Below are positions 1 to 9,600 of a stretch of 64,000 nucleotides of DNA, one piece after another. The stretch's first letter is position 1; each line of letters opens with the position of its first letter. A model generated the notes under the pieces. It searched no databases. It was not told the DNA's origin and saw only the letters and a list, made by a program, of their open reading frames with translations. Origin of the DNA: Aureimonas glaciei (GTDB lineage: Bacteria; Pseudomonadota; Alphaproteobacteria; Rhizobiales; Rhizobiaceae); the NCBI RefSeq assembly GCF_014643375.1, contig NZ_BMJJ01000001.1:248001-312000 (forward strand), read 5' to 3'. Made by a program: the position numbers and the translations under genes.

Positions 1-503
1 GCGCCGAGGGCTTCCAGCACCTCTTCCATGTTCTGCAGCACCGCCGCCGGCTGCTGGCCGCTCGGATCGTAGGTCCAGGACTTGCGGAAGTGGTAGGAGC
101 CGCGGTTCGGCCAATGCAGCTGGTAGAGGTCGATCCGGTCGGTGCCGAGCCGGGACAGGCTGTCCTCGACGGCGACGCGGATCCCGGCAGCGGTGATCGG
201 TCCGCCGTCGCGGATCTTGTCATTGCCTTCGCCGGCGATCTTGGTGGCGAGGATCACCTCGTCGCGATTTCCGGACGCCTTCAGCCAGGTGCCGATGATC
301 GCCTCGGTATGCCCCATGGTCTCCTTCGCCATCGGCGTCGTCGGATAGGCCTCGGCCGTGTCGATGAAGTTCACGCCCTGGTCGAAGGCGAAGTCCATCT
401 GTGCATGGCCCTCGGCCTCGCTGTTCTGGCTGCCCCAGGTCATCGACCCCAGGCAGATTTCGCTGACGTTCAGGCCGGTGCGGCCGAGCGGGCGGGTTTT
501 CAT
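1..503 (-). CDS. Aldo/keto reductase, Tas-like (C-terminal part lies outside the window)
   Basis: NAD(P)H-dependent carbonyl reductase of the aldo/keto reductase superfamily, presumably cytoplasmic; substrate unknown. The reverse strand from 503 encodes 167 residues with no stop before the window edge, beginning MKTRPLGRTGLNVSEICLGS, the usual AKR N-terminus. The catalytic tetrad is visible: Asp48 (in NFIDTAEAY), Tyr53, Lys88 (in LATKI) and His130 (in YQLHWP). The IDLYQLHWP stretch and the insert after residue 54 resemble the Tas/YdbC branch rather than the short diketogluconate reductases. About half of a typical 340-350 residue protein is present. The family call is firm; the physiological role is not known. 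Confidence 0.9.
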   Translation of the reverse strand, partial: MKTRPLGRTGLNVSEICLGSMTWGSQNSEAEGHAQMDFAFDQGVNFIDTAEAYPTTPMAKETMGHTEAIIGTWLKASGNRDEVILATKIAGEGNDKIRDGGPITAAGIRVAVEDSLSRLGTDRIDLYQLHWPNRGSYHFRKSWTYDPSGQQPAAVLQNMEEVLEALG

Positions 504-917
504 GGCAATGATCCTGGATGCGGGGAGAGGGAGTGCCCATACCTAGCTGGCACGGCCGGAACCGCAAGTCGGGTGCCCCCGAGCGCCCCCGGAACGGTCG
601 CCCGGATGGCTTTCAGGCGGGTTCGGCAATGCAACTCCACGGCGCATTTTTGCCCGGCACTGGCAATTGCGGCATTATTGCGTTAGGTTCCAGCACGATA
701 TCGCTGCGCGGCCGCGCCCCGATACCAATATCGAGCCGATCTTCACCCTGTATTTCCATGCCGTGAAAGTCCGCCGCCAGCTCGAAGTGCTCGCGCCTCC
801 TGCAGCGTTGTTATGACTGCGGAGCACCGTTGTGATGCGAGTCGGCCAATCGGTCGGCTGTGCGCAGAAGCGCATCAGCAGATCCAATAAAATCGACCAA
901 CAGAAAGATCATCAGTT
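504..917. other. Intergenic region between divergent aldo/keto reductase and BCCT transporter genes
   Basis: This 414-bp gap must hold both divergent promoters, but I see no clear -35/-10 pair or operator. A 48-codon minus-strand frame (759 down to 613) has protein-like composition but no good ribosome binding site and no recognisable family, so I do not call it a gene. Confidence 0.5.
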
Positions 918-2531
918 TTGACGGATGAAACGACAGCGGGCATCGAGCCTTCCATTTCCGACTACGAAGTTGGCCAGGACAACGTCCAGAAATTCGGCCT
1001 CGACTTCCACAATCCGGTCTTCGGCATCTCGGCCGCCGTGGTCATCGTCTTCGTCGCCGCGACGCTCTTGATGCCCGGCCTGTCGGAAGAGTTCTTCGGC
1101 TGGCTGCGGCCGGCGCTGACGGCGCAGTTCGACTGGGTCTTCATGATGACGGCGAACGCCTTCGTCCTGTTCTGCCTGTTCCTGATCGTCAGCCCCTTCG
1201 GCAAGATCCGCCTCGGCGGCAAGCTCGCCACGCCCGACTACAGCTATGTCTCCTGGCTCTCGATGCTGTTTGCCGCGGGCATGGGCATCGGCCTGATGTT
1301 CTACGGCGTGTCAGAGCCGATGACGCATTATGCGGAATCGGTCGCTGCGACCGCGGGAAGCCCGGAGAGCTGGGCGCCGCTCGCCGGCGCGCCCGGCGAC
1401 GTCGAGGCCTCCCGCCGGCTCGGCATGGCCGCGACGATCTTCCACTGGGGCCTGCACCCCTGGGCGATCTACGCCGTCGTCGGCCTGGCGCTGGCCTTCT
1501 TCAGCTACAACTGGGGCCTGCCGCTGACCATCCGCTCGGCCTTCTATCCCATCCTCGGCGAGCGGGTCTGGGGCTGGCCGGGGCACGTCGTCGACACGCT
1601 CGCCGTGTTCGCGACCCTGTTCGGCCTCGCCACCTCGCTCGGCTTCGGCGCCGAGCAGGCGATCGCGGGCCTGAATTATCTCTTCGGCGTGCCGGACACG
1701 GCGCTGAGCCGCGTCGTGCTGATCGTCGTCATCACCGCCATCGCGCTGGGCTCTGTGGTCGCCGGGCTGGATACCGGCGTGCGCCGGCTGTCGGAGCTCA
1801 ACATGGGCCTCGCCTTCCTGCTCCTCGCCTTCGTCTTCCTCGTCGGTCCGACCATGACGATCCTGTCGGGCATCTTCCACAACACCGTCGCCTACCTCGC
1901 CGACATCGTTCCCCTGTCCAACCCCTTCGGGCGCACCGACGACAACTTCCGCACGGGCTGGACGACCTTCTACTGGGCGTGGTGGATGTCCTGGTCGCCC
2001 TTCGTCGGCATGTTCATCGCCCGCGTCTCGCGCGGCCGGACCATTCGGGAATTCCTCACCTGCGTCCTGATCGTCCCGACCCTCGTCTCCATCGTCTGGA
2101 TGTCGGTGTTCGGCGAGACGGCGATCTTCGAGACCATCGCCGGCTTCACCGGCGTCACCGACGCCGACCTGCCGGTGAAACTCTTCGTCATGCTCGGCCA
2201 GCTGCCGCTCTCGGCGATCACGTCGGTCATCGGCATCGTCCTGGTCATCGTCTTCTTCGTGACCTCGTCGGATTCCGGCTCGCTGGTGATCGACACCATC
2301 ACCGCCGGCGGCAAGACCGATTCGCCGGTGCCGCAGCGGGTGTTCTGGGCGGTGTTCGAGGGCCTCGTCGCCATCGCGCTCCTGCTCGGCGGCGGTCTCG
2401 CCTCGCTGCAGGCGGCGGCGATCGCCACCGGCTTCCCCTTCGCCTTCCTGCTGCTGGCGCTCTGCGTCGGCACGCTGATGGGCCTTCGGCGCGAACTGAA
2501 GTCGCCCTTCCTCGAAACCACGGCGGCCTGA
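918..2531 (+). CDS. BCCT-family betaine/choline/carnitine transporter
   Basis: Secondary transporter of the betaine-choline-carnitine family, moving quaternary ammonium compounds such as glycine betaine or choline across the inner membrane with Na+ or H+; probably osmoprotection. The 537-residue protein has about 12 hydrophobic segments, the Gly-rich GMGIGLMFYGVSEP motif near residues 120-135, and the Trp-rich family signature (WWMSWSPFVGMFIARVSRG) near residues 350-375. No long C-terminal regulatory tail is present. The only plausible start is TTG at 918, preceded by AGAAAG; the next in-frame Met is about 50 residues in, inside the first membrane segment. Monocistronic, ending in a strong hairpin. 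Substrate cannot be read from sequence. Confidence 0.93.
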   Translation: MTDETTAGIEPSISDYEVGQDNVQKFGLDFHNPVFGISAAVVIVFVAATLLMPGLSEEFFGWLRPALTAQFDWVFMMTANAFVLFCLFLIVSPFGKIRLGGKLATPDYSYVSWLSMLFAAGMGIGLMFYGVSEPMTHYAESVAATAGSPESWAPLAGAPGDVEASRRLGMAATIFHWGLHPWAIYAVVGLALAFFSYNWGLPLTIRSAFYPILGERVWGWPGHVVDTLAVFATLFGLATSLGFGAEQAIAGLNYLFGVPDTALSRVVLIVVITAIALGSVVAGLDTGVRRLSELNMGLAFLLLAFVFLVGPTMTILSGIFHNTVAYLADIVPLSNPFGRTDDNFRTGWTTFYWAWWMSWSPFVGMFIARVSRGRTIREFLTCVLIVPTLVSIVWMSVFGETAIFETIAGFTGVTDADLPVKLFVMLGQLPLSAITSVIGIVLVIVFFVTSSDSGSLVIDTITAGGKTDSPVPQRVFWAVFEGLVAIALLLGGGLASLQAAAIATGFPFAFLLLALCVGTLMGLRRELKSPFLETTAA

Positions 2532-2568
2532 GCGACCAGGTCTGACCAAAGGTTCGAGGCACGAAACG

Positions 2569-2600
2569 AGCGGCGGCAGGGCAACCTGCCGCCGCTTTTC
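2569..2600 (+). terminator. Rho-independent terminator after the BCCT gene
   Basis: A 12-bp perfect stem (2569-2580 with 2585-2596), loop GCAA, followed by TTTC. It lies between the convergent BCCT and DUF3422 genes and suits the plus-strand gene best. Confidence 0.8.
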
Positions 2601-2608
2601 GTTGACCC

Positions 2609-3895
2609 CTATTCGGCGTCGCGGGCGACGGAGCGGCGGATGCGGCGCACGCCAAGGAAGGCGAGCAGCGCCACCACCGGGATCGCCAGCGCCTCGATCA
2701 GTTTCGGCTGCAGGTGCACGCCGCTCGCCTCCAGCCCTTCGGCGAGATGGCCGACGAGCGAGACGACGTAGTAGGTGACGGCGGCGACCGACAGGCCCTC
2801 GACCGTCTCCTGCAAGCGCAGCTGCAGCCGGGCGCGCCGGTCCATCGACTGGAGCAGGATCTGCGCCTGTCCCTGCCGGGCGATCTCCACCCGCGTCGAC
2901 AGGAGCTGCGAGGCATGGGCGACGCGCTGCGACAGCGAGGCCTGGCGCGCGGCGACCGCCTGGCAGGTCTGCATGGCCGGGGTGAGCCGGCGTTCCAGAA
3001 ATTCCTCGATCGTCTGCAGACCGGGGAGGCGCATCTCCCGGAGCTCGGCGATGCGCCGCTGCACCAGGGCGTAATAGGCGGTCGAGGCGCCGAAGCGGAA
3101 CAGCGTCTCGGTGTGGCGGCTCTCGATCTCGGCCTCCAGCGTCGTCAGCCGGTCGAGCAGCGCCGCCTCGTCGGCGACGCCGAGCCCGGCCAGCGCCGAC
3201 GCGATGCCGGCCAGCTCGCGCTCGGAGGCCGTCAGCGCGCCGCCGAGATCGCGCGCCACCGGCAGCGCCAGAAGGGCCATCATCCGGTAGGTGTCGATCT
3301 CGAGGAGACGCTGGATCATCCGCCCGGCCTGGCGGGGCGTCAGGCTGCGGTCCTCGACGAGAAAGCGGCTGAAGCCATCGCCATGGACGCGGAAATCGGT
3401 GACCGCGAGCGCCGCGCCGCCGCCGACGGCCCCGCCGACGAGGACATTGCCGCCGAAATGGCGCGCCGAGAGCGCCTCGAAATCGGCCTCCGCCCCGGTT
3501 GCGGCGAGGAAGGCGACGTGGGCGGCGACGATCACCTCGCCCGACAGGGAGTCACGCCACGCCGCTGGCACGAGATCGATGGCCGGTCGGTCGAAGCCGT
3601 CGCCCTCCAGCCCTTCCGCCATGAAGGTGTAGCGGCTGAACTCGGTGTGCCGCTCCCATTTCACCCGGAAGCGGCCGAGGTCGGCGCTGTAGTGGTTGGC
3701 GCCAGGCGCGGGCGGCACCGCGCCGAACTGGCTTGCGAGCGCGGCGATCTCCGCGCTCTGCCGCTCGTGATCGCCGACCGCCGAGGTCAGCGCCAGGAAG
3801 GACAGGCGCAGCGGCGCCGAGAGAGCCTCGGGCGGACGGGCATGCACCTCGTCGTTGAGGACGAGGCGTTGGGGATGGTTGCGCGGCAATGTCAT
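2609..3895 (-). CDS. DUF3422 family membrane protein
   Basis: Conserved proteobacterial protein of unknown function, 428 residues, the usual length for DUF3422. The N-terminus after the chosen ATG (MTLPRNHPQRLVLNDEVHAR) carries the family hallmark NDEVHARPP at residues 14-22. The central part is helical and charged with possible coiled coil. The C-terminus has two hydrophobic segments (VAAVTYYVVSLVGHLAEGL and IPVVALLAFLGV) followed by a basic tail, so it is likely anchored in the inner membrane by its C-terminus. The reading frame stays open upstream, but that extension is low-complexity and lacks the motif. No operon partner; convergent with the BCCT gene. Confidence 0.85.
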   Translation of the reverse strand: MTLPRNHPQRLVLNDEVHARPPEALSAPLRLSFLALTSAVGDHERQSAEIAALASQFGAVPPAPGANHYSADLGRFRVKWERHTEFSRYTFMAEGLEGDGFDRPAIDLVPAAWRDSLSGEVIVAAHVAFLAATGAEADFEALSARHFGGNVLVGGAVGGGAALAVTDFRVHGDGFSRFLVEDRSLTPRQAGRMIQRLLEIDTYRMMALLALPVARDLGGALTASERELAGIASALAGLGVADEAALLDRLTTLEAEIESRHTETLFRFGASTAYYALVQRRIAELREMRLPGLQTIEEFLERRLTPAMQTCQAVAARQASLSQRVAHASQLLSTRVEIARQGQAQILLQSMDRRARLQLRLQETVEGLSVAAVTYYVVSLVGHLAEGLEASGVHLQPKLIEALAIPVVALLAFLGVRRIRRSVARDAE

Positions 3896-4232
3896 GTCCA
3901 GTTTCCACACCCTGTTGCCGTGCCTTCCCTCGTCCGGCGCGGGTTCCACCCCCGGTCGCGGCCGCCCGGAGGACGGCGCCGAACCAGGCGAGGCATCGGC
4001 GCGAAGATCGGCGAGTTTGCCGGGCATGTCGAGGCCGAACCGTGCTTCCTGCCGCATCGCGCCCGCGCGCTTCACGCCGCATCGGCCGCGCCGCGGTTCC
4101 GGGGGCTGGATCCGGCGACGGACGGACCAAGGATTCCAAGAGCGAACTGGCATCGCCGGGCGTTTGATGTATAGCTCGGTGAAAATGTAAATGGCAGCGC
4201 TGCCATTCGGGTGGTCGGGGGAGGATTTCAGC
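3896..4232. promoter_or_regulatory. Divergent promoter region upstream of the SDR-denD operon
   Basis: A 337-bp gap between divergent DUF3422 and SDR genes. For the plus strand a possible -35 TTGATG (4164-4169) and -10 TGTAAA (4186-4191), 16 nt apart, lie directly against the palindrome at 4191-4206. A ribosome binding site GGGGGAGGA (4216-4224) precedes the SDR ATG at 4233. I see nothing specific for the minus-strand gene. Confidence 0.45.
4191..4206. promoter_or_regulatory. LacI-type operator (16-bp perfect palindrome)
   Basis: ATGGCAGCGCTGCCAT is a perfect palindrome with the central CG and TG...CA edges typical of LacI/GalR-family operators. It begins where the putative -10 ends, 27 bp before the SDR start codon, so a bound repressor would block transcription of the SDR-denD operon. 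The cognate regulator is not in the window. Confidence 0.65.
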
Positions 4233-4985
4233 ATGGCGGGACGGCTGGCAGGAAAGATCGCGGTCTGCACGGCGGCGGGACAGGGCATCGGACGACGGGT
4301 CGCGGAGGTCTTCCTGTCCGAGGGCGCGACCGTCCACGCCTCGGATCTCGACGCGTCGAAGCTGGCCGGTCTCGACGCCTTCGGCACGGTGCACGTCGCG
4401 GGCCTCGACGTCACCGACGCCGCCGCGGTCGCGGCCTATGCCGCCAGCCTGCCGGTGCCGAACATCGTCTTCAACTGCGCCGGCTACGTTCATCACGGCA
4501 CCATCCTCGCCTGCGACGACAAGGACTGGGATTTCTCCTTCGACCTCAACGTCAAGGCGATGCACCGGCTGATCAAGGGCGTCCTGCCGCGCATGCTGGA
4601 GAACGGCGGCGGCTCGATCGTCAACATGGCGTCCGCCGCCTCCTCGCTGAAGGCGGCGCCGAACCGCTATGTCTACGGCGCCTCGAAGGCGGCGGTCCTC
4701 GGCCTGACGAAATCCATCGCCGTCGACTTCGTCGGCCGCGGCATCCGCTGCAACGCCATCTGCCCCGGCACGATCGAATCGCCCTCGCTGCAGCAGCGCA
4801 TCGAGACGCTCGGCGAACAGGTCGGCGGCCGCGACAAGGCCGAGGAAATGTTCATCTCGCGCCAGCCGATGGGCCGGCTCGGGCGGCCGGACGAGATCGC
4901 CATGCTGGCGCTCTATCTGGCCTCGGACGAATCGTCCTTCACCACCGGCACGCTGCAGCTCATCGACGGCGGCTGGTCGCTCTGA
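4233..4985 (+). CDS. SDR family oxidoreductase, sugar-acid / hydroxybutyrate dehydrogenase-like
   Basis: Classical short-chain dehydrogenase of 250 residues with Rossmann motif AAGQGIG (14-20), the NCAG motif, and catalytic Tyr148-x3-Lys152 (YGASK). The adenine pocket (ASDLD after the second strand) favours NAD. Overall it resembles the branch containing 2-keto-3-deoxy-L-fuconate dehydrogenase and DHRS6/BDH2 hydroxybutyrate dehydrogenase. The ATG at 4233 follows a GGGGGAGGA ribosome site by 8 nt; an earlier in-frame ATG at 4191 lies inside the palindromic operator and is rejected. First gene of a two-gene operon with the DenD-like dehydrogenase, which supports a role in sugar-acid catabolism under LacI-type control. 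Exact substrate is inference. Confidence 0.85.
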   Translation: MAGRLAGKIAVCTAAGQGIGRRVAEVFLSEGATVHASDLDASKLAGLDAFGTVHVAGLDVTDAAAVAAYAASLPVPNIVFNCAGYVHHGTILACDDKDWDFSFDLNVKAMHRLIKGVLPRMLENGGGSIVNMASAASSLKAAPNRYVYGASKAAVLGLTKSIAVDFVGRGIRCNAICPGTIESPSLQQRIETLGEQVGGRDKAEEMFISRQPMGRLGRPDEIAMLALYLASDESSFTTGTLQLIDGGWSL

Positions 4986-5134
4986 TCGCGGCAGGCTGTC
5001 GTCCAACGCCGCTTTGGCGGCATCCGGCCCCGGGGTCGGGGAACAACGGGACTGAGATCCCCGGGTCGAGGGCCCGAGGGTCGGAGATCAAAGGGTAGAG
5101 GTCGCGACGACGGCCGGCCCGCAAAGGAGGAAAC

Positions 5135-6115
5135 ATGCGCATTCTCATTCTCGGCGCCGCCGGCATGGTCGGCCACCGCCTGGTCGACCGCTTGGTCGCC
5201 GACGGCCAGATCGCTGGCCGGCCGATCGCCACGCTCGACCTCTTCGACGTCGTCGAGCCGACCGCCGGCCAGGGTGCCCAAGGCATCGCCATCCACCGCT
5301 ACGCTGGCGACATTGCCGACGAGGCGACCGTCGCCAGTCTCGTCAAGGACAAGCCCGACCTCATCTTCCACCTCGCCGCTATCGTCTCGGGCGAGGCCGA
5401 GGCCGATTTCGACAAGGGCTACCGCATCAATCTCGACGGCATGAAGCACCTGCTCGAGGCGATCCGCGCCCATGACGGCGGCTACCTGCCGCGGCTGGTC
5501 TTCACCTCGTCGATCGCCGTCTTCGGCGCGCCCTTCGAGGACAAGATCTCCGACACCTTCCTGATGGCGCCGCTGACGAGCTACGGCACGCAGAAGGCGA
5601 TCTGCGAGCTCTTGCTCGCCGACTACTCGCGAAAGGGCTTCGTCGACGGCGTCGGCATCCGCCTGCCGACCATCGTGGTCAGGCCCGGCAAGCCGAACAA
5701 GGCGGCCTCGTCCTTCTTCTCCGGCATCATCCGCGAGCCGCTCGCCGGCCAGGACGCGATCCTGCCGGTCGACGACGATGTGCGCCACTGGATGACGAGC
5801 CCGGCCTCGGCCGTCGGCTTCCTCATGCATGCCGCGCAAATGGACACGTCCGGGCTCGGCGCCCGCCGCTCGCTGACCATGCCCGGCCTGTCGATCACCG
5901 TCGCCGAAATGGTCGAGACGCTGCGGCAGGTTGCCGGCGACGACGTGGCCGCGCACGTGAAGAAGGTCCCGGACGCGACCATCCAGGGCATCGTCGCCGG
6001 TTGGGCGCGCGATTTCGATCCGGCGCGGGCGACGGAATTCGGCTTCACTGCCGACGCCGATTTCGCCGACATCATCCGCCAGCACATCGCCGACGAGGCC
6101 GCCAAGGCCGGCTGA
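5135..6115 (+). CDS. denD: DenD-like NAD-dependent D-erythronate dehydrogenase (extended SDR)
   Basis: Extended SDR (NAD-dependent epimerase/dehydratase fold), 326 residues, with N-terminal GAAGMVG (7-13) for NAD and catalytic Tyr150-x3-Lys154 (YGTQK). The pattern matches the D-erythronate/four-carbon acid dehydrogenases (DenD), which oxidise C2 of the acid to give a 2-keto acid: features include RLPTIVVRPGKPNKAASSFF and an FTSSIAVFG segment rather than nucleotide-sugar motifs. A strong AAAGGAGG site precedes the ATG. It follows the SDR gene by 149 bp on the same strand. The usual partners OtnK, OtnC and OtnI are not in this window, so the pathway is either completed elsewhere or acts on another sugar acid. 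Confidence 0.75.
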   Translation: MRILILGAAGMVGHRLVDRLVADGQIAGRPIATLDLFDVVEPTAGQGAQGIAIHRYAGDIADEATVASLVKDKPDLIFHLAAIVSGEAEADFDKGYRINLDGMKHLLEAIRAHDGGYLPRLVFTSSIAVFGAPFEDKISDTFLMAPLTSYGTQKAICELLLADYSRKGFVDGVGIRLPTIVVRPGKPNKAASSFFSGIIREPLAGQDAILPVDDDVRHWMTSPASAVGFLMHAAQMDTSGLGARRSLTMPGLSITVAEMVETLRQVAGDDVAAHVKKVPDATIQGIVAGWARDFDPARATEFGFTADADFADIIRQHIADEAAKAG

Positions 6116-6162
6116 AAGCCGGCTGCTGACGCAGCCGGCAAGTCCGGTTGCGGCCAACAAAA

Positions 6163-6185
6163 AACCCGGGCGCGAGGCCCGGGTT
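6163..6185 (-). terminator. Rho-independent terminator of trxA (hairpin between convergent genes)
   Basis: AACCCGGGC and GCCCGGGTT form a 9-bp stem around a 5-nt loop. Read on the minus strand it is followed by a run of six T, so it ends trxA transcription. A second hairpin without a T run (GCCGGCTGC/GCAGCCGGC, 6118-6139) directly follows denD on the plus strand. Confidence 0.75.
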
Positions 6186-6200
6186 GATTCACGTGAAACG
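6185..6200. promoter_or_regulatory. parS-like ParB-binding site (near match)
   Basis: TGATTCACGTGAAACG differs at two positions from the common parS 16-mer TGTTTCACGTGAAACA and keeps the TTCACGTGAAAC core. It lies in the denD-trxA intergenic space, overlapping the edge of the terminator hairpin. A similar site is at 49679-49694. ParB binding is inferred only from the match. Confidence 0.45.
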
Positions 6201-6233
6201 AAGTCGCCCGCCAGATCGCGGGTGAGCGCGGCG

Positions 6234-6554
6234 TCAGGCCGCGGCGTTCTTGATCCAGTCGACGAGCTTCGACTTGGCGGCGGCGCCGACCTGAACCGAA
6301 GCGGGCTCGCCGTTCTTGAACAGCATCAGCGTCGGGATCGAGCGCACGCCGAACTGGGCGGCGATATCGGGATTCTCGTCGATGTTCACCTTGACGATGT
6401 CGACGCCCTCCATCTCCTCGGAGATCTCCTCGAGGCTCGGACCGATCATCTTGCACGGGCCGCACCACTCGGCCCAGAAGTCGACGACCACCGGATTGGC
6501 GGCGTCGAGGACGTGGGACTTGAAGTTGCTGCTGTCGATCTTGGTCGTGGCCAT
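6234..6554 (-). CDS. trxA: Thioredoxin 1
   Basis: Small cytoplasmic dithiol oxidoreductase that donates electrons to ribonucleotide reductase, methionine sulfoxide reductases and other targets. 106 residues, the full thioredoxin fold, with the active site WCGPC (Cys31 and Cys34), Asp25 in VVVDFW, and the cis-Pro loop [16 protein letters not shown] ribosome site precedes the ATG. Last gene of the minus-strand run addB-addA-trxA, 54 bp after addA; an adjacent hairpin with a T run ends the transcript. Confidence 0.97.
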   Translation of the reverse strand: MATTKIDSSNFKSHVLDAANPVVVDFWAEWCGPCKMIGPSLEEISEEMEGVDIVKVNIDENPDIAAQFGVRSIPTLMLFKNGEPASVQVGAAAKSKLVDWIKNAAA

Positions 6555-6608
6555 GGAAGGCTCCTCGATGTTGGCTCGGGTGATAGCTAGAAGTGTGCGG
6601 CTGCGAAA

Positions 6609-9600
6609 TCAAGCCGGGGTCGGGTTTGGTGGACGGGGTGTTCGGTTTTCCGCGACGTTCGCGCGCCGCGCCAGCGCGTCGTCCATCACCGCCGGCGGGA
6701 TGTCGATCAGAACGGGCGACTCGGTGAACAGGAGGCCCGCCCGCACCGCCCGGTCCGGATAGAGCGGCATGAGCAGCGCGCGGTAGAGCGCCAGCTGCAG
6801 CACGTAGGCGGGCGGCACCGCGTCGAGATTTTCGGGCGGCGGGCGGTTGGTCTTGAAGTCGATGATCCGCACCGCGTCGTCCGATACCGCCAGCCGGTCG
6901 ATCGTGCCTGTGACCGAGTAGGCGCGACCGCCGAGGGTCAGCATGCCGGTGACCGCGACCTCGGCGCGGCTCCCTTCGGCGAAAAGCGGTCCGAATTCGG
7001 GATCGGCGAGGACGGCTAGCACACTGTCCAGCGCCTGCGCCCGGGCGGGTGCCGGCATGTCCGCGGCGGCGCCGGCGATATAGCGCTCGGCCGCCGCGGC
7101 ACGCTCGTCCTGTGGCAGGCCCGGCAGGACCTGCAGCAGGCGGTGGATGGCGAGGCCCCGGCGGATCGCGAAGGACGGGCTGCCGGCGCCGGCGAGAACG
7201 GGCGAGACATAGCCGGCGGTGCCCTGCGGCAGCTCCGGTGCCGGACCCTCCTCCAGCTCGATCCGGTGCGCCTCGCCGGCGGAAGACGGCGACAGCGGCC
7301 GCGGCGCCAGCACTTCCGGCGGCAGCGTCGATAGGTCGATGGTGGCGAGCTCGGCGGTCGCCGTCGCGGGTTTGGCACCGAGGCGCTGGCCGGAGCCGGC
7401 CTGGCCGATGCGCCAGCCGACGACCGTCCCTTCCGCATCCGTGATCTCGGCGGCATCGGGGCGGAGCGCCGCCTCGACGCGCTGCAGCCAGCTTTCCTCG
7501 TGCGGCCCGCGCGTGCCCGAGGTGCCGCAGACGACCAGCCGGTCGGCGGCGCGGGTCATGCCGACATAGAGGAGCCGCCGGTATTCCTCGCCGGCGAGGC
7601 GCTTCTCCTCGTCCTTCAGCGCGGCGACGGCTTCGTTTTCGAGGCTCTTGTCGGCACGCCAGAGAAAGCCGGGTGCCTGGTCGGGGGCGAGGCCCGGCAT
7701 GCCGTGCCAGGCCATCAGTCGGGCGCCATGGGCGTGGCTGAACGGCGCCGAGCCGGGATCGACGAGGAAGACGACCGGCGCCTCCAGGCCCTTGGAGGCA
7801 TGAACGGTCATGATCCGCACCTCCTCCTTGCCGTGCTCCATCTCGCGCTTGATCTCCGGCGGGGCGGCCGCGAGGTCGGCGAGGAAGGCGTCCAGCCCGG
7901 GCTGGCCGGCCTCTTCCTCGGCGAGCGCGAGATCCAGAAAGGCGTCGATCACTTCGCCGCTATCGCGCCCGAGCCGGGCCGCGAGTTTCGCCCTTCCGCC
8001 CTCGGGGCCCAGCAGCCGGGCGTAGAAGGCAAAGACGCTCTCGAAGCCGGCGCGGTCGCGCAAGGCCTCGAGCCGCGTGAAGGCCGACTGCGCGCGCTCG
8101 ATCAGCCCGGCCGCCCCGGCGTCGGGCACGAAGTCGGGCAGGAGCGCGAGGCCTTCGGGCCCGGCGAGCCGGCGCAGCGCCAGATACAGCGGCTCGCCGC
8201 CCTCGCGCGACAAGGCCAGCGCCATCAGGTCGTCGTCGGAGAAGTCGAAGAGCGGGCTCTTGAGCACCGCGGCCAGCGACAGCTCGTCCTCGACATTGGC
8301 GACGGTGCGGCCGAGCGCCATCAGGTCCTGCACGGCGATATGGTCGGTGATCACCAGCCGGTCGGCTCCGGCAACGGGGATCTTCTGGTCGCGCAGCGCC
8401 TTGCCCATGGCCTCGACGAAGCTCGATCGCTTGCGCACCAGGATCAGCACGTCGCCGGCGGTGATCGCCCGCGTCTCGCCCTTCACCGTGATGGCGTCGC
8501 CGATCCAGGCGCCGATCTGGGAGGCGATGCGCCGGGCGAGCCGGTTGGCGGGCGAGGCCTCCGGCTCGACGTCGAGCGGCGTCAGCCAGTCCTCGGGCTC
8601 GGCCCGCGGCAGGGCCTGCACCACCGGCCAGACCTCAACGAGGCCCGGCTCCTCGCCACGCGCCGATTCATGCGTCGGCGCGACGTCGTCGAAGGACAGG
8701 CCCTGGCGGTTGGCCGGATCGGAAAAGACGCGGTCGACGGCGTCGAGCACGTCGCGCGCCGAGCGGAACGACTGGTGCAGGCGCAGCTCGGCAAAAGCCT
8801 GCCGCGCCTCGCCAGCGCGCTGGCCGAGCCGGCGGCGCTCGGCCGAGAACATCGCCGGCGAGGCGCCCTGGAAGGAATAGATCGACTGCTTTTCGTCGCC
8901 GACGGCGAACACCGTGCGCACGACATTGCGCGCGGCGGCGCCGGTAAAAAACTCCTCCACCAGCGAGCGCATCACCTGCCACTGCCGGGGGCTGGTATCC
9001 TGTGCCTCGTCGATGAGGACATGGTCGATGCCCTGATCGAGCTTGTAGTGCACCCAGTCGGCGGCGGCGGAGCGCGACAGGAGGTCGGCGGTCCTGACGA
9101 TCAGATCCTCGAAGTCGAGTTTTCCGCGGCGGCGCTTCAGGCTCGCATAGTCCTCCTCCAGCCGGTCGGCGATGACGAGGGCGGCCGCGCTCGCCTCGGC
9201 GAGGCGCAGCGTCGTCATCCGGTCGTCGATCGCCTGGATGTGGGCGACGAGGGTGTCCAGCCGCTCGGCGAAGTCGGGAAAGCGGTCGGCGACCGCCTTG
9301 GTCGCGACGCTTCCCGGCTTGAAGGGCTCGCCCTTCTGCGTGAGGCACAGCGTCTTCAGCGCTTCGAGCAGGGCGCCGGGCTCTTCCGCCGCCTCGATCG
9401 CGGCGAGGCGCTGCACCAGCTTCTGGTCCGTCGCCTTGGAACTGGCGGCCGCGAGCGGCGCGAGGTTCTCGCGGAAATCGTCGTCGAAGCCGGGAACGGG
9501 CGAGACGCCGGAAAGGATCGTCTCCGCCGTCTCGCCGTCGGCGAGGCCCAGCGCGCGGCGCAGCAGCGCGACCGCCGGATCGAGCCCGCCGGCTTCGGTA

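Noticed and set aside
613-759. 48-codon minus-strand frame upstream of the aldo/keto reductase
   Set aside because: Reads MEIQGEDRLDIGIGARPRSD and looks protein-like, but has no Shine-Dalgarno or known relative; not enough to call a gene.
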